The notes: generated by a model from the letters alone, not told the origin. DNA of 64,000 nt from Tenacibaculum sp. 190524A02b (GCF_964036645.1 NZ_OZ038525.1:1287501-1351500); one strand, 5' to 3'. Shown: positions 1 through 10,258, numbered from the stretch's first letter. Translations and numbers: made by a program.

Positions 1-514
1 AAACAGTCACTATCCAAACATCAATAGGTTTACTATTCTTAGTATCTAGAAATAGTTTTTTTAAAATACCTTTTATATAAAAGGTTGTTATAATAATATA
101 AATTCCCCATAGAATATTTATAATATTTATAATATACCTTTTCCATAAAAACCTATGTTCAGAATAAGGATATAATATTCCTAAAGCGATGACTATAATA
201 GATACAGGAATTACATGTAACCACCATAATTGCTTTTTACCTTTTAATATTGTTTTTATATAAAGAAATAAAAACGGACCAATTAATACACAGGCAGACA
301 AGCCTATTTGAATAAAAACTACCGTTAAATCTGGATTAAAATAAAATAAAACCGATTTTAAGACTCGTATACTAATTACTAATAAAAGAGCAGATAGAAA
401 ATAATTAGAATACTGACTTTTTTTAGAAGAAAATAAAAAATATAGACCTAAAAACAAACTATTAAAAGCTCCAAAAGCACTAAAAAGAAATAATAACTGT
501 TGCTTTAACTCCAT
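1..514 (-). CDS. Membrane-anchored AraC-type regulator, N-terminal part (cut by window edge)
   Basis: An open frame reads on the minus strand from an ATG at 512-514 to the left edge with no stop, about 171 residues. It begins MELKQQLLFLFSAFGAF and is a chain of hydrophobic helices (roughly six) separated by short basic loops. This resembles the multi-helix membrane sensor half that precedes an AraC-type DNA-binding domain in many flavobacterial regulators; the DNA-binding half would lie outside the window, so that part is inference. The ATG overlaps the stop of the upstream acyltransferase gene in a TAATG arrangement, which suggests translational coupling. Alternative: a plain polytopic membrane protein. 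Confidence 0.7.
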   Translation of the reverse strand, partial: MELKQQLLFLFSAFGAFNSLFLGLYFLFSSKKSQYSNYFLSALLLVISIRVLKSVLFYFNPDLTVVFIQIGLSACVLIGPFLFLYIKTILKGKKQLWWLHVIPVSIIVIALGILYPYSEHRFLWKRYIINIINILWGIYIIITTFYIKGILKKLFLDTKNSKPIDVWIVTV

Positions 515-1047
515 TAAAATAACTCTGGATTTGCTCCTTTTACATCTTTATAAAAATCATAAAACACTTTAAAATCAGCTTCTATATCATCTGTTGGATA
601 ATAAGGTTCTGATACCGCCATTTGTTTTCTACCAAAATCTAATGTAAACATTATAATAGGAATATTTGCACCCTTAGCAATGTAATAAAAACCTGTTTTC
701 CATTTTTCTACTTTTTGTCTAGTTCCTTCAGGAGATAAAGCCAATCTAAACTCATCATGCTTATTAAAAACATCAATAATAGCTTGTACTTTATTTGAGT
801 TGGTTGTTCTATCAACTGGAGCGCCACCTAACCATCTAAAAATAAAACCAAAAGGAGGTTTAAACAATGACTTTTTCCCTATAAAATTAATTTTAATTCC
901 AAAAGAGTTTCTTGCTAAAATAGCTATTGGAAAATCTTTCCAACTGGTGTGAGGAGCACCTATTGCAATGTATTTTTTTATATCTCTAGGGAAATCACCA
1001 ACCAACTTCCATCCTAAAATTTTAGTATAAATAAATTTAGATATCAT
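514..1047 (-). CDS. Short PlsC-like lysophospholipid acyltransferase
   Basis: A 177-residue member of the PlsC/LPLAT acyltransferase superfamily, which transfers acyl chains from acyl-ACP or acyl-CoA to lysophospholipid-like acceptors at the inner membrane. The catalytic HX4D motif is visible as HTSWKD (H33, D38), and the second conserved block is SPEGTR (105-110), which binds the acceptor phosphate. The protein is shorter than typical PlsC (about 240 residues) and lacks an obvious N-terminal membrane helix, so the exact acceptor is unknown. It is followed with a one-base overlap by the membrane regulator gene. No clear promoter box was found upstream. Confidence 0.85.
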   Translation of the reverse strand: MISKFIYTKILGWKLVGDFPRDIKKYIAIGAPHTSWKDFPIAILARNSFGIKINFIGKKSLFKPPFGFIFRWLGGAPVDRTTNSNKVQAIIDVFNKHDEFRLALSPEGTRQKVEKWKTGFYYIAKGANIPIIMFTLDFGRKQMAVSEPYYPTDDIEADFKVFYDFYKDVKGANPELF

Positions 1048-1118
1048 TTCTTAATAAAATAAACACCAATGATACGGTTTTCAATAAAAATAACAAATAT
1101 TTTTAGCATAACTTCTAC

Positions 1119-1126
1119 TATATTTG
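1119..1126 (+). promoter_or_regulatory. Predicted -7 box of rmuC (TATATTTG)
   Basis: TATATTTG matches the Bacteroidota -7 consensus TAnnTTTG exactly and lies 25 bases before the rmuC ATG. No convincing -33 TTG was seen, so this rests on one element and its position. Confidence 0.55.
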
Positions 1127-1151
1127 CATACTTTATAACTAGACAGTCTAA

Positions 1152-2528
1152 ATGAACACTACTCTTTTACTAATTATTACTACTTTATCGGGGTTAATTT
1201 TAGGAATTATTATTGGAAATTTATTAGGTAAATTGGCTTTAAAAAAAGCTACAGAAAGCCTAGATAAAGACAATGCTAAACTAAGTAATACTATTGCTAA
1301 TTTAGAAACTCAAAAAATAGAAAAAGAACATTCTTATAAGCAACAAAAAGAAGATTTTAAACTTAGGTTAGATGAAAAAGTAAAAGAAAATAGTGAGCTA
1401 AGACGGGAAAAAGAATTCTCTGCTATTGAATTGGCGCGCAAAAATGAAGAATTAAAAAACTTACAACTCAAATTAAACGAAAATAAAGAAGAAGTTGAAA
1501 AACTTCAAGATAAGTTTACTAAAGAGTTTGAAAATTTAGCAAATAAAATATTAGACGAAAAGTCTAATAAATTTACTGAGCAAAACAAAGAGAACTTAAA
1601 AAATATTCTAAATCCTCTTCAAGAGAAAATACAAACCTTTGAAAAGAAAGTAGAAGATACACAAAAAGAAAGTATTTCTATGCATTCTGCTTTAAAAGAA
1701 CAATTACTTGGTTTGAAAGAGTTAAATGCTCAGATGAGTAAGGAAACAGTAAATCTAACCAAAGCTTTAAAAGGAGATAGTAAAACACAAGGAAATTGGG
1801 GAGAGTTAGTCTTAGAACGTGTATTAGAAAAATCTGGATTGGAAAAAGACCGAGAATATTTTGTACAACAATCATTTGTTAATGAAGAAGGCAAACGTAT
1901 TATGCCAGATGTAGTAATACATTTACCTGACAACAAAAAGATGATTGTTGATTCTAAAGTATCTCTTACAGCTTATGAAAAATATGTGAATACAGATGAG
2001 GAAGTAGAAAAAGAACGTTGGGTAAAAGAGCATTTAAACTCTTTAAAGCGTCACGTAGAACAACTTTCCGAAAAGAAATATGAGGATATTTATAAAATTG
2101 AATCACCAGACTTTGTATTATTATTTGTCCCTATTGAGCCTGCTTTTGCTGTAGCTTTAAATGAAGATAATACGCTTTATAATAAAGCTTTTGAAAAAAA
2201 TATTGTCATTGTTACTCCTACTACTCTATTAGCCACTTTACGTACTATTGATACCATGTGGAATAATGAAAAACAACAACGAAATGCTATTGAGATAGCA
2301 AGGCAAGCCGGTGCTTTGTATGATAAGTTTGAAGGTTTATTGAAAGATTTAATAAACATAGGTAAAAAGATAGATGCTACTAAATCTGATTATAGTGCCG
2401 CAATGAATAAATTGGTAGAAGGCAGAGGAAATTTAATTACTAGTGTAGAAAAATTAAAGAAAATGGGCGCAAAAGCTAAAAAAGCACTTCCTGAAAAAAT
2501 TATAGAAAGAGCTGGTGAAAATGATTAA
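1152..2528 (+). CDS. rmuC: DNA recombination protein RmuC
   Basis: A 458-residue RmuC-family protein. It has an N-terminal membrane helix (about residues 4-26), then a long charged coiled coil (about 30-180), then the conserved RmuC nuclease-like core with blocks such as GNWGELVLERVLEKSGL and MPDVVIHLPDNK and the lysine of IVDSKVSL. In E. coli RmuC limits inversion at short inverted repeats; the restriction-endonuclease-like fold suggests DNA cleavage, but the biochemical role is unsettled. Length and order are typical. It is a single-gene unit facing glyA, with a shared terminator between them. Confidence 0.93.
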   Translation: MNTTLLLIITTLSGLILGIIIGNLLGKLALKKATESLDKDNAKLSNTIANLETQKIEKEHSYKQQKEDFKLRLDEKVKENSELRREKEFSAIELARKNEELKNLQLKLNENKEEVEKLQDKFTKEFENLANKILDEKSNKFTEQNKENLKNILNPLQEKIQTFEKKVEDTQKESISMHSALKEQLLGLKELNAQMSKETVNLTKALKGDSKTQGNWGELVLERVLEKSGLEKDREYFVQQSFVNEEGKRIMPDVVIHLPDNKKMIVDSKVSLTAYEKYVNTDEEVEKERWVKEHLNSLKRHVEQLSEKKYEDIYKIESPDFVLLFVPIEPAFAVALNEDNTLYNKAFEKNIVIVTPTTLLATLRTIDTMWNNEKQQRNAIEIARQAGALYDKFEGLLKDLINIGKKIDATKSDYSAAMNKLVEGRGNLITSVEKLKKMGAKAKKALPEKIIERAGEND

Positions 2529-2553
2529 AAACAGTTCAAATATATTTAACCTA

Positions 2554-2590
2554 AAAAACCAGAGACCTGATAATCAAATCTCTGGTTTTT
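2554..2590. terminator. Bidirectional terminator rmuC/glyA
   Basis: A 12-bp perfect stem (AAAAACCAGAGA with TCTCTGGTTTTT) around a 13-base loop, with A/T runs on both flanks, sits between two convergent genes and can end both transcripts. Confidence 0.85.
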
Positions 2591-2613
2591 AAATTTATAT
2601 ATGTATGTAATTT

Positions 2614-3888
2614 TTACATCACGAATAATCTTCGGTGGCTCATCAAATCATATACTTTCTCTCCTACTGCTTCTAATTTTTCATCATTATCAGCATTAAT
2701 AATTGCTTCATCAATTAAATCTACTATTGCCACCATATCCTCTTCACCTAATCCTCGAGTAGTTATAGCTGCAGTTCCAATACGGATCCCAGAAGTAACA
2801 AATGGTGATTGCGTATCAAAAGGTACCATATTCTTATTTACAGTTATTTCTGCTTTACCTAAAGCTATTTCTGCATCTTTTCCAGTAATATCTTTATTTC
2901 GTAAATCAATCAACATCATATGATTATCTGTTCCTTTAGAAATGATATCATACCCCTTTTCAACAAATGCCGCTGCCATAGCTTTAGCATTTTCACGTAC
3001 TTGAATTTGGTATTCTAAAAACTCATCTGTTAAAGCCTCTCCAAATGCAACAGCTTTTGCAGCAATAACATGCTCTAATGGTCCACCTTGGTTTCCTGGA
3101 AACACAGTTCCATTTAATATGGTAGACATTTTTTTAGGCTTACCACTTTTAAGCTTTAATCCAAATGGGTTTTCAAAATCTTTCCCCATCATGATCAATC
3201 CACCTCTTGGTCCACGTAATGTCTTGTGAGTAGTTGTAGTAACAATATGACAATGTGGTAATGGATCAGATAATATTCCTTTAGCAATTAAACCTGCAGG
3301 ATGTGAAATATCAGCCATTAAGATTGCTCCAACACTATCTGCTATTTCTCTAAACTTTTTAAAGTCAATATCCCTAGAATAAGCTGAAGCTCCTGCAATA
3401 ATTAATTTAGGTTTATGTTCTTTTGCTTGAGCCTCTAGGTGATTATAATCAATATAACCTGTTTCTTTATCTACTCCATAAAAAACAGGATTGTATAATT
3501 TTCCTGAAAAATTTACTGGAGACCCATGAGTTAAATGCCCTCCATGAGACAAATCAAAACCTAAAATAGTATCTCCTGGCTTTAAACAAGCTGCAAAAAC
3601 AGCTGTATTAGCTTGACTACCTGAATGTGGCTGTACATTTACATATTCTGCTCCAAATAGTTCCTTTGCCCTATCTATAGCTATTTGTTCTACTATATCT
3701 ACTACTTCACATCCTCCATAATACCTTTTACCAGGGTATCCTTCTGCATATTTATTGGTTAAAACCGATCCTTGTGCTTCCATTACTTGTTCACTTACAA
3801 AGTTTTCAGAAGCTATTAACTCTAAACCATTTAACTGACGCTTTTTTTCATCAGCTATAAGGTCAAAAATTTGATGATCTTTTTGCAT
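2614..3888 (-). CDS. glyA: Serine hydroxymethyltransferase
   Basis: 424 residues, the normal length for bacterial SHMT. This PLP enzyme interconverts serine plus tetrahydrofolate with glycine plus 5,10-methylene-tetrahydrofolate in the cytosol. The PLP-binding lysine is in [14 protein letters not shown] (K222), the N-terminal LIASENF block contacts substrate, and [13 protein letters not shown] (about 47-59) is the usual folate/PLP region. The start is supported by a TACATTTG box 27 bases upstream. Its promoter lies back to back with that of fahA. Confidence 0.97.
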   Translation of the reverse strand: MQKDHQIFDLIADEKKRQLNGLELIASENFVSEQVMEAQGSVLTNKYAEGYPGKRYYGGCEVVDIVEQIAIDRAKELFGAEYVNVQPHSGSQANTAVFAACLKPGDTILGFDLSHGGHLTHGSPVNFSGKLYNPVFYGVDKETGYIDYNHLEAQAKEHKPKLIIAGASAYSRDIDFKKFREIADSVGAILMADISHPAGLIAKGILSDPLPHCHIVTTTTHKTLRGPRGGLIMMGKDFENPFGLKLKSGKPKKMSTILNGTVFPGNQGGPLEHVIAAKAVAFGEALTDEFLEYQIQVRENAKAMAAAFVEKGYDIISKGTDNHMMLIDLRNKDITGKDAEIALGKAEITVNKNMVPFDTQSPFVTSGIRIGTAAITTRGLGEEDMVAIVDLIDEAIINADNDEKLEAVGEKVYDLMSHRRLFVM

Positions 3889-3914
3889 TCTTATGTGTTG
3901 TTAAATTTTGCTGC

Positions 3915-3922
3915 CAAATGTA
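3915..3922 (-). promoter_or_regulatory. Predicted -7 box of glyA (TACATTTG)
   Basis: On the minus strand TACATTTG matches TAnnTTTG and precedes the glyA ATG by 26 bases, the usual spacing in this window. Confidence 0.6.
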
Positions 3923-4069
3923 ATCATTTTATCAATAAATGCTGAATTCAACAAAAGTAATTTCACACTTTTATGCAGATTCGTTAATTATTGATACTAT
4001 ATTAATCATATCTATGATTATTTTTTACAAAATTTATTTTTAACACTAGTCTAAATTGAAAAAAATATG

Positions 4070-4077
4070 TAGGTTTG
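4070..4077 (+). promoter_or_regulatory. Predicted -7 box of fahA (TAGGTTTG)
   Basis: TAGGTTTG matches TAnnTTTG and lies 25 bases before the fahA ATG. A TTG at 4056-4058 is too close (11 bases) to serve as a standard -33 element. Confidence 0.55.
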
Positions 4078-4102
4078 ATAAAAAATAAAACAATACAATT
4101 AC

Positions 4103-5383
4103 ATGGAGATAACGGCTAATAACCCTAATAGAAAATCATGGATTTCAGTACATGAAGATTCTGACTTTCCAATTCAAAATATACCTTTTGGTGTTTTTTT
4201 AACAAAAGACGATATTATTACCATAGGAACTAGAATAGGTGATTTTGCTATTGACTTAGGTGCTTTACATCAGTTAGGTTATTTTGAAGGTATTCCACTT
4301 ACTGATGATATTTTCTTACAAGATACTTTAAATGATTTTATTGCTGATGGACGTAAAACATGGCGATTAGTTAGAAATAGAATCGCTGATATTTTTGATG
4401 TGACTAATGGAAAGTTAAGAGATAATGCAGATCACAAAGACAAAATAATCTTTAGAATGGATGAGGTTGAAATGCAATTACCAGTTAGTGTTGGTGATTA
4501 TACTGACTTCTACGCTAGTAAAGAACATGCTACAAATGTTGGATCATTATTTAGAGATCCTGAAAATGCATTACTTCCTAATTGGTTACACATTCCTATT
4601 GGTTACCATGGTAGAAGTTCTTCAATAGTACCTTCTGGAACACCTATCCGCCGTCCTATTGGTCAATCTCGACCTGCTGAGGGTTCTAACACTCCTGGTT
4701 TTGGCCCTTCAAAATTATTGGATTTTGAGCTAGAAATGGCTTTTATTACAACTGTAGCAAATGACTTAGGTGAAAGAATTCCTATTGAAGAGGCAGAAGA
4801 TTATATTTTTGGATTAGTCCTATTTAATGACTGGTCTGCTCGTGATATCCAAGCATGGGAATATGTACCTTTAGGACCGTTTTTAGGAAAAAACTTTGCT
4901 TCAACAATTTCACCTTGGATTGTTACTTTAGATGCCTTAGAACCTTTTAGAGTTGATAACCCTAAACAAGTACATGAACCTTTACCTTACCTTAAAAAAG
5001 AGGGGAAAGATAGTTATGATATCAATTTACAAATGGCTATTAAACCTGAAAACTCAGAAGAAACTGTAGTTTGTAATTCTAATTTCAAATATATGTACTG
5101 GACTATGATTCAACAATTAACACATCATACAGTTAATGGTTGTCCAGTTAACGCTGGAGACATGATGGGTAGCGGAACAATTTCTGGTCCTACTAAAGAT
5201 AGTTTTGGTTCTATGCTTGAATTAACATGGAGAGGTCAAAATCCTTTAAAAATGAAAGATGGTTCTGAACGTAAGTTTATCAATGATAATGACACTGTAA
5301 TTATGAGAGGATATTCTAAAAACGATAAAGTTCGTATTGGTTTTGGAGAATGTACTGGAAAAATATTACCTGCTGTAGAGTAA
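4103..5383 (+). CDS. fahA: Fumarylacetoacetase
   Basis: 426 residues. The enzyme hydrolyses fumarylacetoacetate to fumarate and acetoacetate, the last step of tyrosine/homogentisate breakdown. Recognisable blocks are LPNWLHIPIGYHGRSSSI near residue 155, KLLDFELEMAFI (metal-ligand region), NDWSARDIQAWEYVPLGPF and MMGSGTISGPT, in the order and length of eukaryote-type FAH with its N-terminal SH3-like domain. It stands alone in the plus orientation; other tyrosine-catabolism genes are not in this window. Confidence 0.96.
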   Translation: MEITANNPNRKSWISVHEDSDFPIQNIPFGVFLTKDDIITIGTRIGDFAIDLGALHQLGYFEGIPLTDDIFLQDTLNDFIADGRKTWRLVRNRIADIFDVTNGKLRDNADHKDKIIFRMDEVEMQLPVSVGDYTDFYASKEHATNVGSLFRDPENALLPNWLHIPIGYHGRSSSIVPSGTPIRRPIGQSRPAEGSNTPGFGPSKLLDFELEMAFITTVANDLGERIPIEEAEDYIFGLVLFNDWSARDIQAWEYVPLGPFLGKNFASTISPWIVTLDALEPFRVDNPKQVHEPLPYLKKEGKDSYDINLQMAIKPENSEETVVCNSNFKYMYWTMIQQLTHHTVNGCPVNAGDMMGSGTISGPTKDSFGSMLELTWRGQNPLKMKDGSERKFINDNDTVIMRGYSKNDKVRIGFGECTGKILPAVE

Positions 5384-5405
5384 GTAATAATTAAAAAAGT
5401 TTTAT

Positions 5406-5439
5406 AAAAAAATCCATTTCAAATGAAATGGATTTTTTT
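5406..5439. terminator. Bidirectional terminator fahA/helicase
   Basis: AAAAAATCCATTTC pairs with GAAATGGATTTTTT around a four-base loop (AAAT). The stem overlaps the space between two convergent stops and has T-runs in both directions. Confidence 0.85.
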
Positions 5440-5441
5440 AT

Positions 5442-6998
5442 TTATTCCTCTTCTGGAGGTGGATGTCCATGAATTTGTTCATAAACTTCATCAAAGTTAG
5501 TACGCAAATACGTATTTAATTTTTTCCTATAATCATCTTGAAGCCAATCAATAAAATTATGCGTGCTTTTACAAATACATTTCGAATATCTATAAATTCG
5601 ATCATCAATATCGCCTCCTAACTTTTTAGCTAAAATTAACGCATCAAAAACATCTTCACTATTTTCTACACATAGTTTAGCATGGTGTTCTATTGATTTT
5701 TCTAAAACTTTTTTTGAAGATTGTCCTGACTGAATTGTTTCTATATATACCTTTTTAACATCAAAATATAAGTCTTCAGATTTTGAAAACTCTGCTTTTA
5801 CATCGGCAGGTAATTCATATTTAAATTCGCTCTCTATTTCTTCATCAGTCAATAAATTATCTAAATAAAAATTCGGGGCTCTAAACATTTTTTGCCAATC
5901 TAAATCTGCTCCCCAAGGCCCAAAACGATGGAAATTATTCCCTAAATCAATAACATTAAAATTTGATTTACCTGGTAAAATACGAGACCCTCTACCAATC
6001 ATCTGATAATATAAGGTTAACGATTTAGTAGCTCTGTTTAATATAATTGATCTCACAGAAGGTTCATCAAACCCAGTAGTTAAAATACTTACTGAGGTAA
6101 TAATAGCATTTGGCGTTTTATGAAACCATTTTAAAATAAAATCACGCTCTTTTTTTGTATTCGTATTATCTAAATGTGCTATAGGATACCCAGCCCTTTT
6201 AAAAGTATCAAACACATGTAATGATGTATTAATACCATTATTAAAAATTAATGTCTTTGTACCTTTAGCTCTCTCTTCATAAGCTTGTAAAAGCTTAGAA
6301 AGCATATCTGTATTGGTATATAAGTCTTCTGATGATTTAACCGTATAATCACCATTAGCACCTACTTCCAATGAGGTTAATCCAACATTATAAGAATAAA
6401 CACTTGCTTTAGCCAAATATTCATTTTCTATTAAAGATCCAATACTTTCACCAACAATTAATTCATCATAATTGTTTTTCATTGGTAGTTTAATGTTAGA
6501 ACTTAACGGTGTTGCTGTAACTCCTAAAACAAACGATTTATTAAAGAACTTAAACAACTTAGTAAAGGAATTATAATGGGCTTCATCAATAATTACTAAT
6601 CCAACATCTGATATATCTAGCATATCATCATTCAGACGATTATTTAATGTTTCAACCATTGCTACAAAACAATCATAGCTTCTTTGATCATCTAGACTGG
6701 CTTTACTATCAATTATTTTATTTTCAACACCAAATTCACTCAGCATTCTAGCAGTTTGCTTACAAAGCTCTATACGGTGTGTCATTATTAAAACTTTTTT
6801 CTTATAGTGTTTTAAATATTGACGTGTTATTTCTGAGAAAATTACGGTTTTACCTCCACCTGTTGGTAATTGATATAATAAGTGATAATTTTCTGGAGCA
6901 TTCTCAAAACTTTTAAAAATTTTGTGTAACGCTTCCTTTTGATAATTGTATAAACTTTTACCTACAATCTGCTTAGTCGTCGTTGATTCTTTACTCAA
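5442..6998 (-). CDS. SF2 DEAH-type helicase
   Basis: A 518-residue superfamily 2 ATPase. Motif I is PTGGGKT (45-51), motif II is DEAH (138-141), motif III is TAT (161-163), and motif VI is QMIGRGSR (332-339); the two RecA-like domains cover about 15-360. The C-terminal 150 residues are charged and helical and match no family I know. It resembles the ResIII/UvrB-type helicase core that is found alone in many Bacteroidota, with no restriction or methylation genes adjacent. Substrate is unknown; DNA translocation or unwinding is inferred from the core only. Confidence 0.85.
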   Translation of the reverse strand: MSKESTTTKQIVGKSLYNYQKEALHKIFKSFENAPENYHLLYQLPTGGGKTVIFSEITRQYLKHYKKKVLIMTHRIELCKQTARMLSEFGVENKIIDSKASLDDQRSYDCFVAMVETLNNRLNDDMLDISDVGLVIIDEAHYNSFTKLFKFFNKSFVLGVTATPLSSNIKLPMKNNYDELIVGESIGSLIENEYLAKASVYSYNVGLTSLEVGANGDYTVKSSEDLYTNTDMLSKLLQAYEERAKGTKTLIFNNGINTSLHVFDTFKRAGYPIAHLDNTNTKKERDFILKWFHKTPNAIITSVSILTTGFDEPSVRSIILNRATKSLTLYYQMIGRGSRILPGKSNFNVIDLGNNFHRFGPWGADLDWQKMFRAPNFYLDNLLTDEEIESEFKYELPADVKAEFSKSEDLYFDVKKVYIETIQSGQSSKKVLEKSIEHHAKLCVENSEDVFDALILAKKLGGDIDDRIYRYSKCICKSTHNFIDWLQDDYRKKLNTYLRTNFDEVYEQIHGHPPPEEE

Positions 6999-7020
6999 TT
7001 TTGTATGATTTTGAAGAATA

Positions 7021-7028
7021 CAAAAATA
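7021..7028 (-). promoter_or_regulatory. Predicted -7 box of the SF2 helicase gene (TATTTTTG)
   Basis: Minus-strand TATTTTTG matches TAnnTTTG and lies 22 bases before the helicase ATG. Confidence 0.5.
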
Positions 7029-7068
7029 CGATCTATTTGAGTAATTTGCAGCAAAAATGGGCTAAAAT

Positions 7069-7461
7069 TTAAAAAGATTTTAGATTAATGCTAGCAATAT
7101 CATAATGAGAAGCATATGCAATCGCAACACCTTTCTTTATGATTAATAATTGTGGAGACTGATGTAACACTTGATACTTGTACCCTATTTCGTTAGACAG
7201 TTCTCGATAATTTAAAAGGTCTAAATAATAAACTTTAAAATCTTTTAAAGCTTCATCAAAGCCTTCTTCAAACCGTTGAATAACCATTCTACTAATACCA
7301 CAACGAGTAGAATGTTTAAAAATTGCAATAGGCTCATGATTGGAAAGTTTATCTATTTCTTTTAATTGTTCTATTGACTTTAATTGTATCCAATTTACAT
7401 AAGATTCTTTTTTATTTTCTTCTTTTTTTCCTTCTCCAAAAAGTGATTTAAAAATCCCCAT
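7069..7461 (-). CDS. ytxJ: Bacillithiol-system redox protein YtxJ
   Basis: 130 residues, thioredoxin-like fold of the YtxJ family. These are monothiol bacilliredoxins, thought to remove bacillithiol from S-bacillithiolated proteins in the cytosol. The single active-site cysteine is in HSTRCGISRM (C54), and the cis-proline region is visible in HQSPQLLIIKKG. A basic, charged N-terminus (about 10-20) is typical of flavobacterial members. Its presence implies that the organism makes bacillithiol, although no synthesis gene is in the window. It is transcribed away from clpB, and both are stress-related. Confidence 0.88.
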   Translation of the reverse strand: MGIFKSLFGEGKKEENKKESYVNWIQLKSIEQLKEIDKLSNHEPIAIFKHSTRCGISRMVIQRFEEGFDEALKDFKVYYLDLLNYRELSNEIGYKYQVLHQSPQLLIIKKGVAIAYASHYDIASINLKSF

Positions 7462-7627
7462 ATATTTCTATCTTTTATATATTTTTAATAGTCTATTATT
7501 TTGCTAAAACCTTTCACAATGCCAAAAAGTCAGCAAAAACAAACCTTTTAAAGACATTTTGACGTTTTTATTCTTTAATTTTTCAATGGTATTGATTTTG
7601 TTTAAAACAAGTAAAAAATACTAGATT

Positions 7628-10234
7628 ATGAATTTTAATAATTTTACAATAAAATCACAAGAAACTATACAACAAGCTCAACAGCTTGCACAAAGTTTAC
7701 AACACAATCAACTTGAAAACGAACATCTATTTAAAGCTTTACTTTTAGTTGATGAAAACGTTTTACCATTTATTTTAAAAAAACTAAATGTAAATATAAC
7801 AGTAATTCAACAAGTTTTAGATAAACAAATAGAAAGCTTTTCTAAAGTTTCTGGAGCTGAATTAATGCTATCTAGAGAAGCTTCAAAATCACTTACAGAA
7901 GCCTCTGTTATTGCTAAAAAAATGAAAGATGAATATGTTTCAATTGAACATTTAATATTAGCAATTTTTAAATCGAAAAGCTCTATAGCACAAGTTTTAA
8001 AAGATCAAGGAGTTACTGAAAAGAGTTTAACTACTGCTATAGAAGAGTTACGTAAAGGAAACAAGGTTACTTCACAAAGCGCGGAAGACACTTATAATTC
8101 ATTAAATAAATACGCTAAAAACCTGAATCAATTAGCGCAAGACGGAAAATTAGACCCTGTTATTGGAAGAGATGAAGAAATTAGGCGTTTACTACAAATA
8201 TTATCACGTAGAACTAAAAATAATCCTATTCTTGTTGGCGAGCCTGGAACTGGTAAAACGGCTATTGCAGAAGGTTTAGCTCACAGAATTATAAGAGGTG
8301 ATGTTCCTGAGAACTTAAAAGATAAACAAATATTTTCTTTAGACATGGGAGCACTTATAGCAGGAGCTAAATACAAAGGAGAGTTTGAAGAACGCTTAAA
8401 ATCTGTTGTAAAAGAAGTTACAACCTCTGAAGGAGATATTGTTTTATTTATTGATGAAATACACACACTTGTGGGTGCTGGTGGTGGTCAAGGAGCAATG
8501 GATGCTGCTAATATTTTAAAACCTGCACTTGCTCGTGGTGAATTAAGAGCTATTGGAGCAACTACTTTAGATGAGTATCAAAAGTATTTTGAAAAAGACA
8601 AAGCCCTAGAACGACGTTTTCAAAAGGTTATAGTAGATGAACCTGATACAGAAAGTGCTATTTCTATTCTAAGAGGAATTAAAGATAAATATGAAACTCA
8701 CCACAAAGTTCGTATAAAGGATGAAGCTATTATTGGTGCCGTGGAATTATCTCAACGCTATATAACTAATCGTTTCTTACCAGACAAGGCTATTGATTTA
8801 ATGGATGAAGCTGCTTCAAAATTACGAATGGAGATTAATTCTAAACCTGAAGATTTAGATGTTCTAGATCGTAAAATAATGCAGTTGGAAATAGAAATAG
8901 AAGCCATTAAACGTGAAAATGATAGTTTAAAATTAAAAGCTCTAAATGCAGATTTAGCGAATTTAAAGGAAGAACGTAATGAAATTAATGCAAAATGGCA
9001 ATCTGAAAAAAATATAGTTGATAGTATTCAACAACTAAAGTCAGATATAGAGCATTTTAAACTAGAAGCTGAAAAAGCCGAGCGTAATGGTGACTATGGT
9101 AAAGTTGCTGAACTACGTTATGGTAAAATTAAAGAAGCCCAAGAAAAATTAGATCAACAACAAACTATTTTAGCAGAACAAAAAGAAAACTCCCTAATAA
9201 AAGAAGAAGTTACTTATGACGACATTGCTGAGGTAGTAGCTAAATGGACAGGTATCCCTGTTACAAAAATGCTACAGTCTGAGAAAGAAAAACTATTAAA
9301 TTTAGAAAATGAACTACACAAACGTGTTGTGGGACAAGAAGAAGCCATCGAAGCTGTTTCTGATGCAGTTCGTCGCTCTAGAGCTGGTTTACAAAACCCT
9401 AACAAGCCTATTGGTTCTTTTTTGTTTTTAGGAACCACTGGAGTAGGAAAAACAGAACTAGCCAAAGCCCTTGCCGATTATTTATTTGACGATGAAAATG
9501 CTATGACTCGTATAGATATGAGTGAATATCAAGAACGTCATTCAGTTAGCAGATTAGTAGGTGCACCTCCAGGGTATGTAGGATATGATGAAGGTGGGCA
9601 ATTAACGGAGGCAGTTAGAAGAAAACCTTATTCTGTAGTTTTATTAGATGAAATAGAAAAAGCCCATCCTGATACTTTTAATATTTTATTACAGGTATTA
9701 GATGAAGGTAGATTAACCGATAATAAAGGTAGAATAGCCGATTTTAAAAATACAATTATAATTATGACTTCAAATATGGGAAGCCATATTATTCAAGAAA
9801 AGTTTGAAAACTTGAAAAATGATGTTGAAACCACCATGGAATTAGCTAAAACTGAAGTTCTAGGTTTATTAAAACAAAGTGTTCGCCCCGAGTTTTTAAA
9901 TAGAATTGATGATATTATTATGTTTACTCCATTATCAAAAAATAATATTAAAAATATTGTTCAATTACAATTAAATAATGTGAAAAAGATGATAGAAAAA
10001 CAAAATATAACTATTGATGCTACTGAGGAAGCTATCCTATATTTAGCTAAAAAGGGCTATCAACCTGAATTTGGTGCTCGCCCAGTAAAACGTGTTATTC
10101 AAAAGGAACTATTAAATACTTTATCCAAAGAAATTTTATCTGGTAAAGTAACTACAGACAGTATTATTTTATTAGATGCTTTTGATGAAAAATTAGTTTT
10201 TAGGAATCAATCTGAATTAATTAAGAAAGCATGA
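7628..10234 (+). CDS. clpB: ATP-dependent chaperone ClpB
   Basis: 868 residues, full-length ClpB disaggregase, which works with DnaK to thread aggregated proteins through a hexameric ring. The order is: N-terminal Clp repeat domain (1-150), first AAA+ ring with Walker A GEPGTGKT (about 203-210) and FIDEIHTLVGAGG, the coiled-coil middle domain that distinguishes ClpB from ClpA (about 400-530), and second AAA+ ring with Walker A GTTGVGKT (about 603-610) and VLLDEIEKAH. No ClpP-docking loop was noticed. No TAnnTTTG box was found upstream, which may mean a different control from the housekeeping genes. Confidence 0.97.
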   Translation: MNFNNFTIKSQETIQQAQQLAQSLQHNQLENEHLFKALLLVDENVLPFILKKLNVNITVIQQVLDKQIESFSKVSGAELMLSREASKSLTEASVIAKKMKDEYVSIEHLILAIFKSKSSIAQVLKDQGVTEKSLTTAIEELRKGNKVTSQSAEDTYNSLNKYAKNLNQLAQDGKLDPVIGRDEEIRRLLQILSRRTKNNPILVGEPGTGKTAIAEGLAHRIIRGDVPENLKDKQIFSLDMGALIAGAKYKGEFEERLKSVVKEVTTSEGDIVLFIDEIHTLVGAGGGQGAMDAANILKPALARGELRAIGATTLDEYQKYFEKDKALERRFQKVIVDEPDTESAISILRGIKDKYETHHKVRIKDEAIIGAVELSQRYITNRFLPDKAIDLMDEAASKLRMEINSKPEDLDVLDRKIMQLEIEIEAIKRENDSLKLKALNADLANLKEERNEINAKWQSEKNIVDSIQQLKSDIEHFKLEAEKAERNGDYGKVAELRYGKIKEAQEKLDQQQTILAEQKENSLIKEEVTYDDIAEVVAKWTGIPVTKMLQSEKEKLLNLENELHKRVVGQEEAIEAVSDAVRRSRAGLQNPNKPIGSFLFLGTTGVGKTELAKALADYLFDDENAMTRIDMSEYQERHSVSRLVGAPPGYVGYDEGGQLTEAVRRKPYSVVLLDEIEKAHPDTFNILLQVLDEGRLTDNKGRIADFKNTIIIMTSNMGSHIIQEKFENLKNDVETTMELAKTEVLGLLKQSVRPEFLNRIDDIIMFTPLSKNNIKNIVQLQLNNVKKMIEKQNITIDATEEAILYLAKKGYQPEFGARPVKRVIQKELLNTLSKEILSGKVTTDSIILLDAFDEKLVFRNQSELIKKA

Positions 10235-10258
10235 TAGTAATCAAGAAAATTAAAACTA

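Noticed and set aside
5442..6998. Helicase subunit of a restriction or defence system
   Set aside because: No methylase, specificity or nuclease gene is adjacent; neighbours are fahA and ytxJ.
7560..7566. A TGACGTT copy upstream of clpB, as in the LRR promoter
   Set aside because: Single copy without spaced partners, and AT-rich flanks make chance likely.
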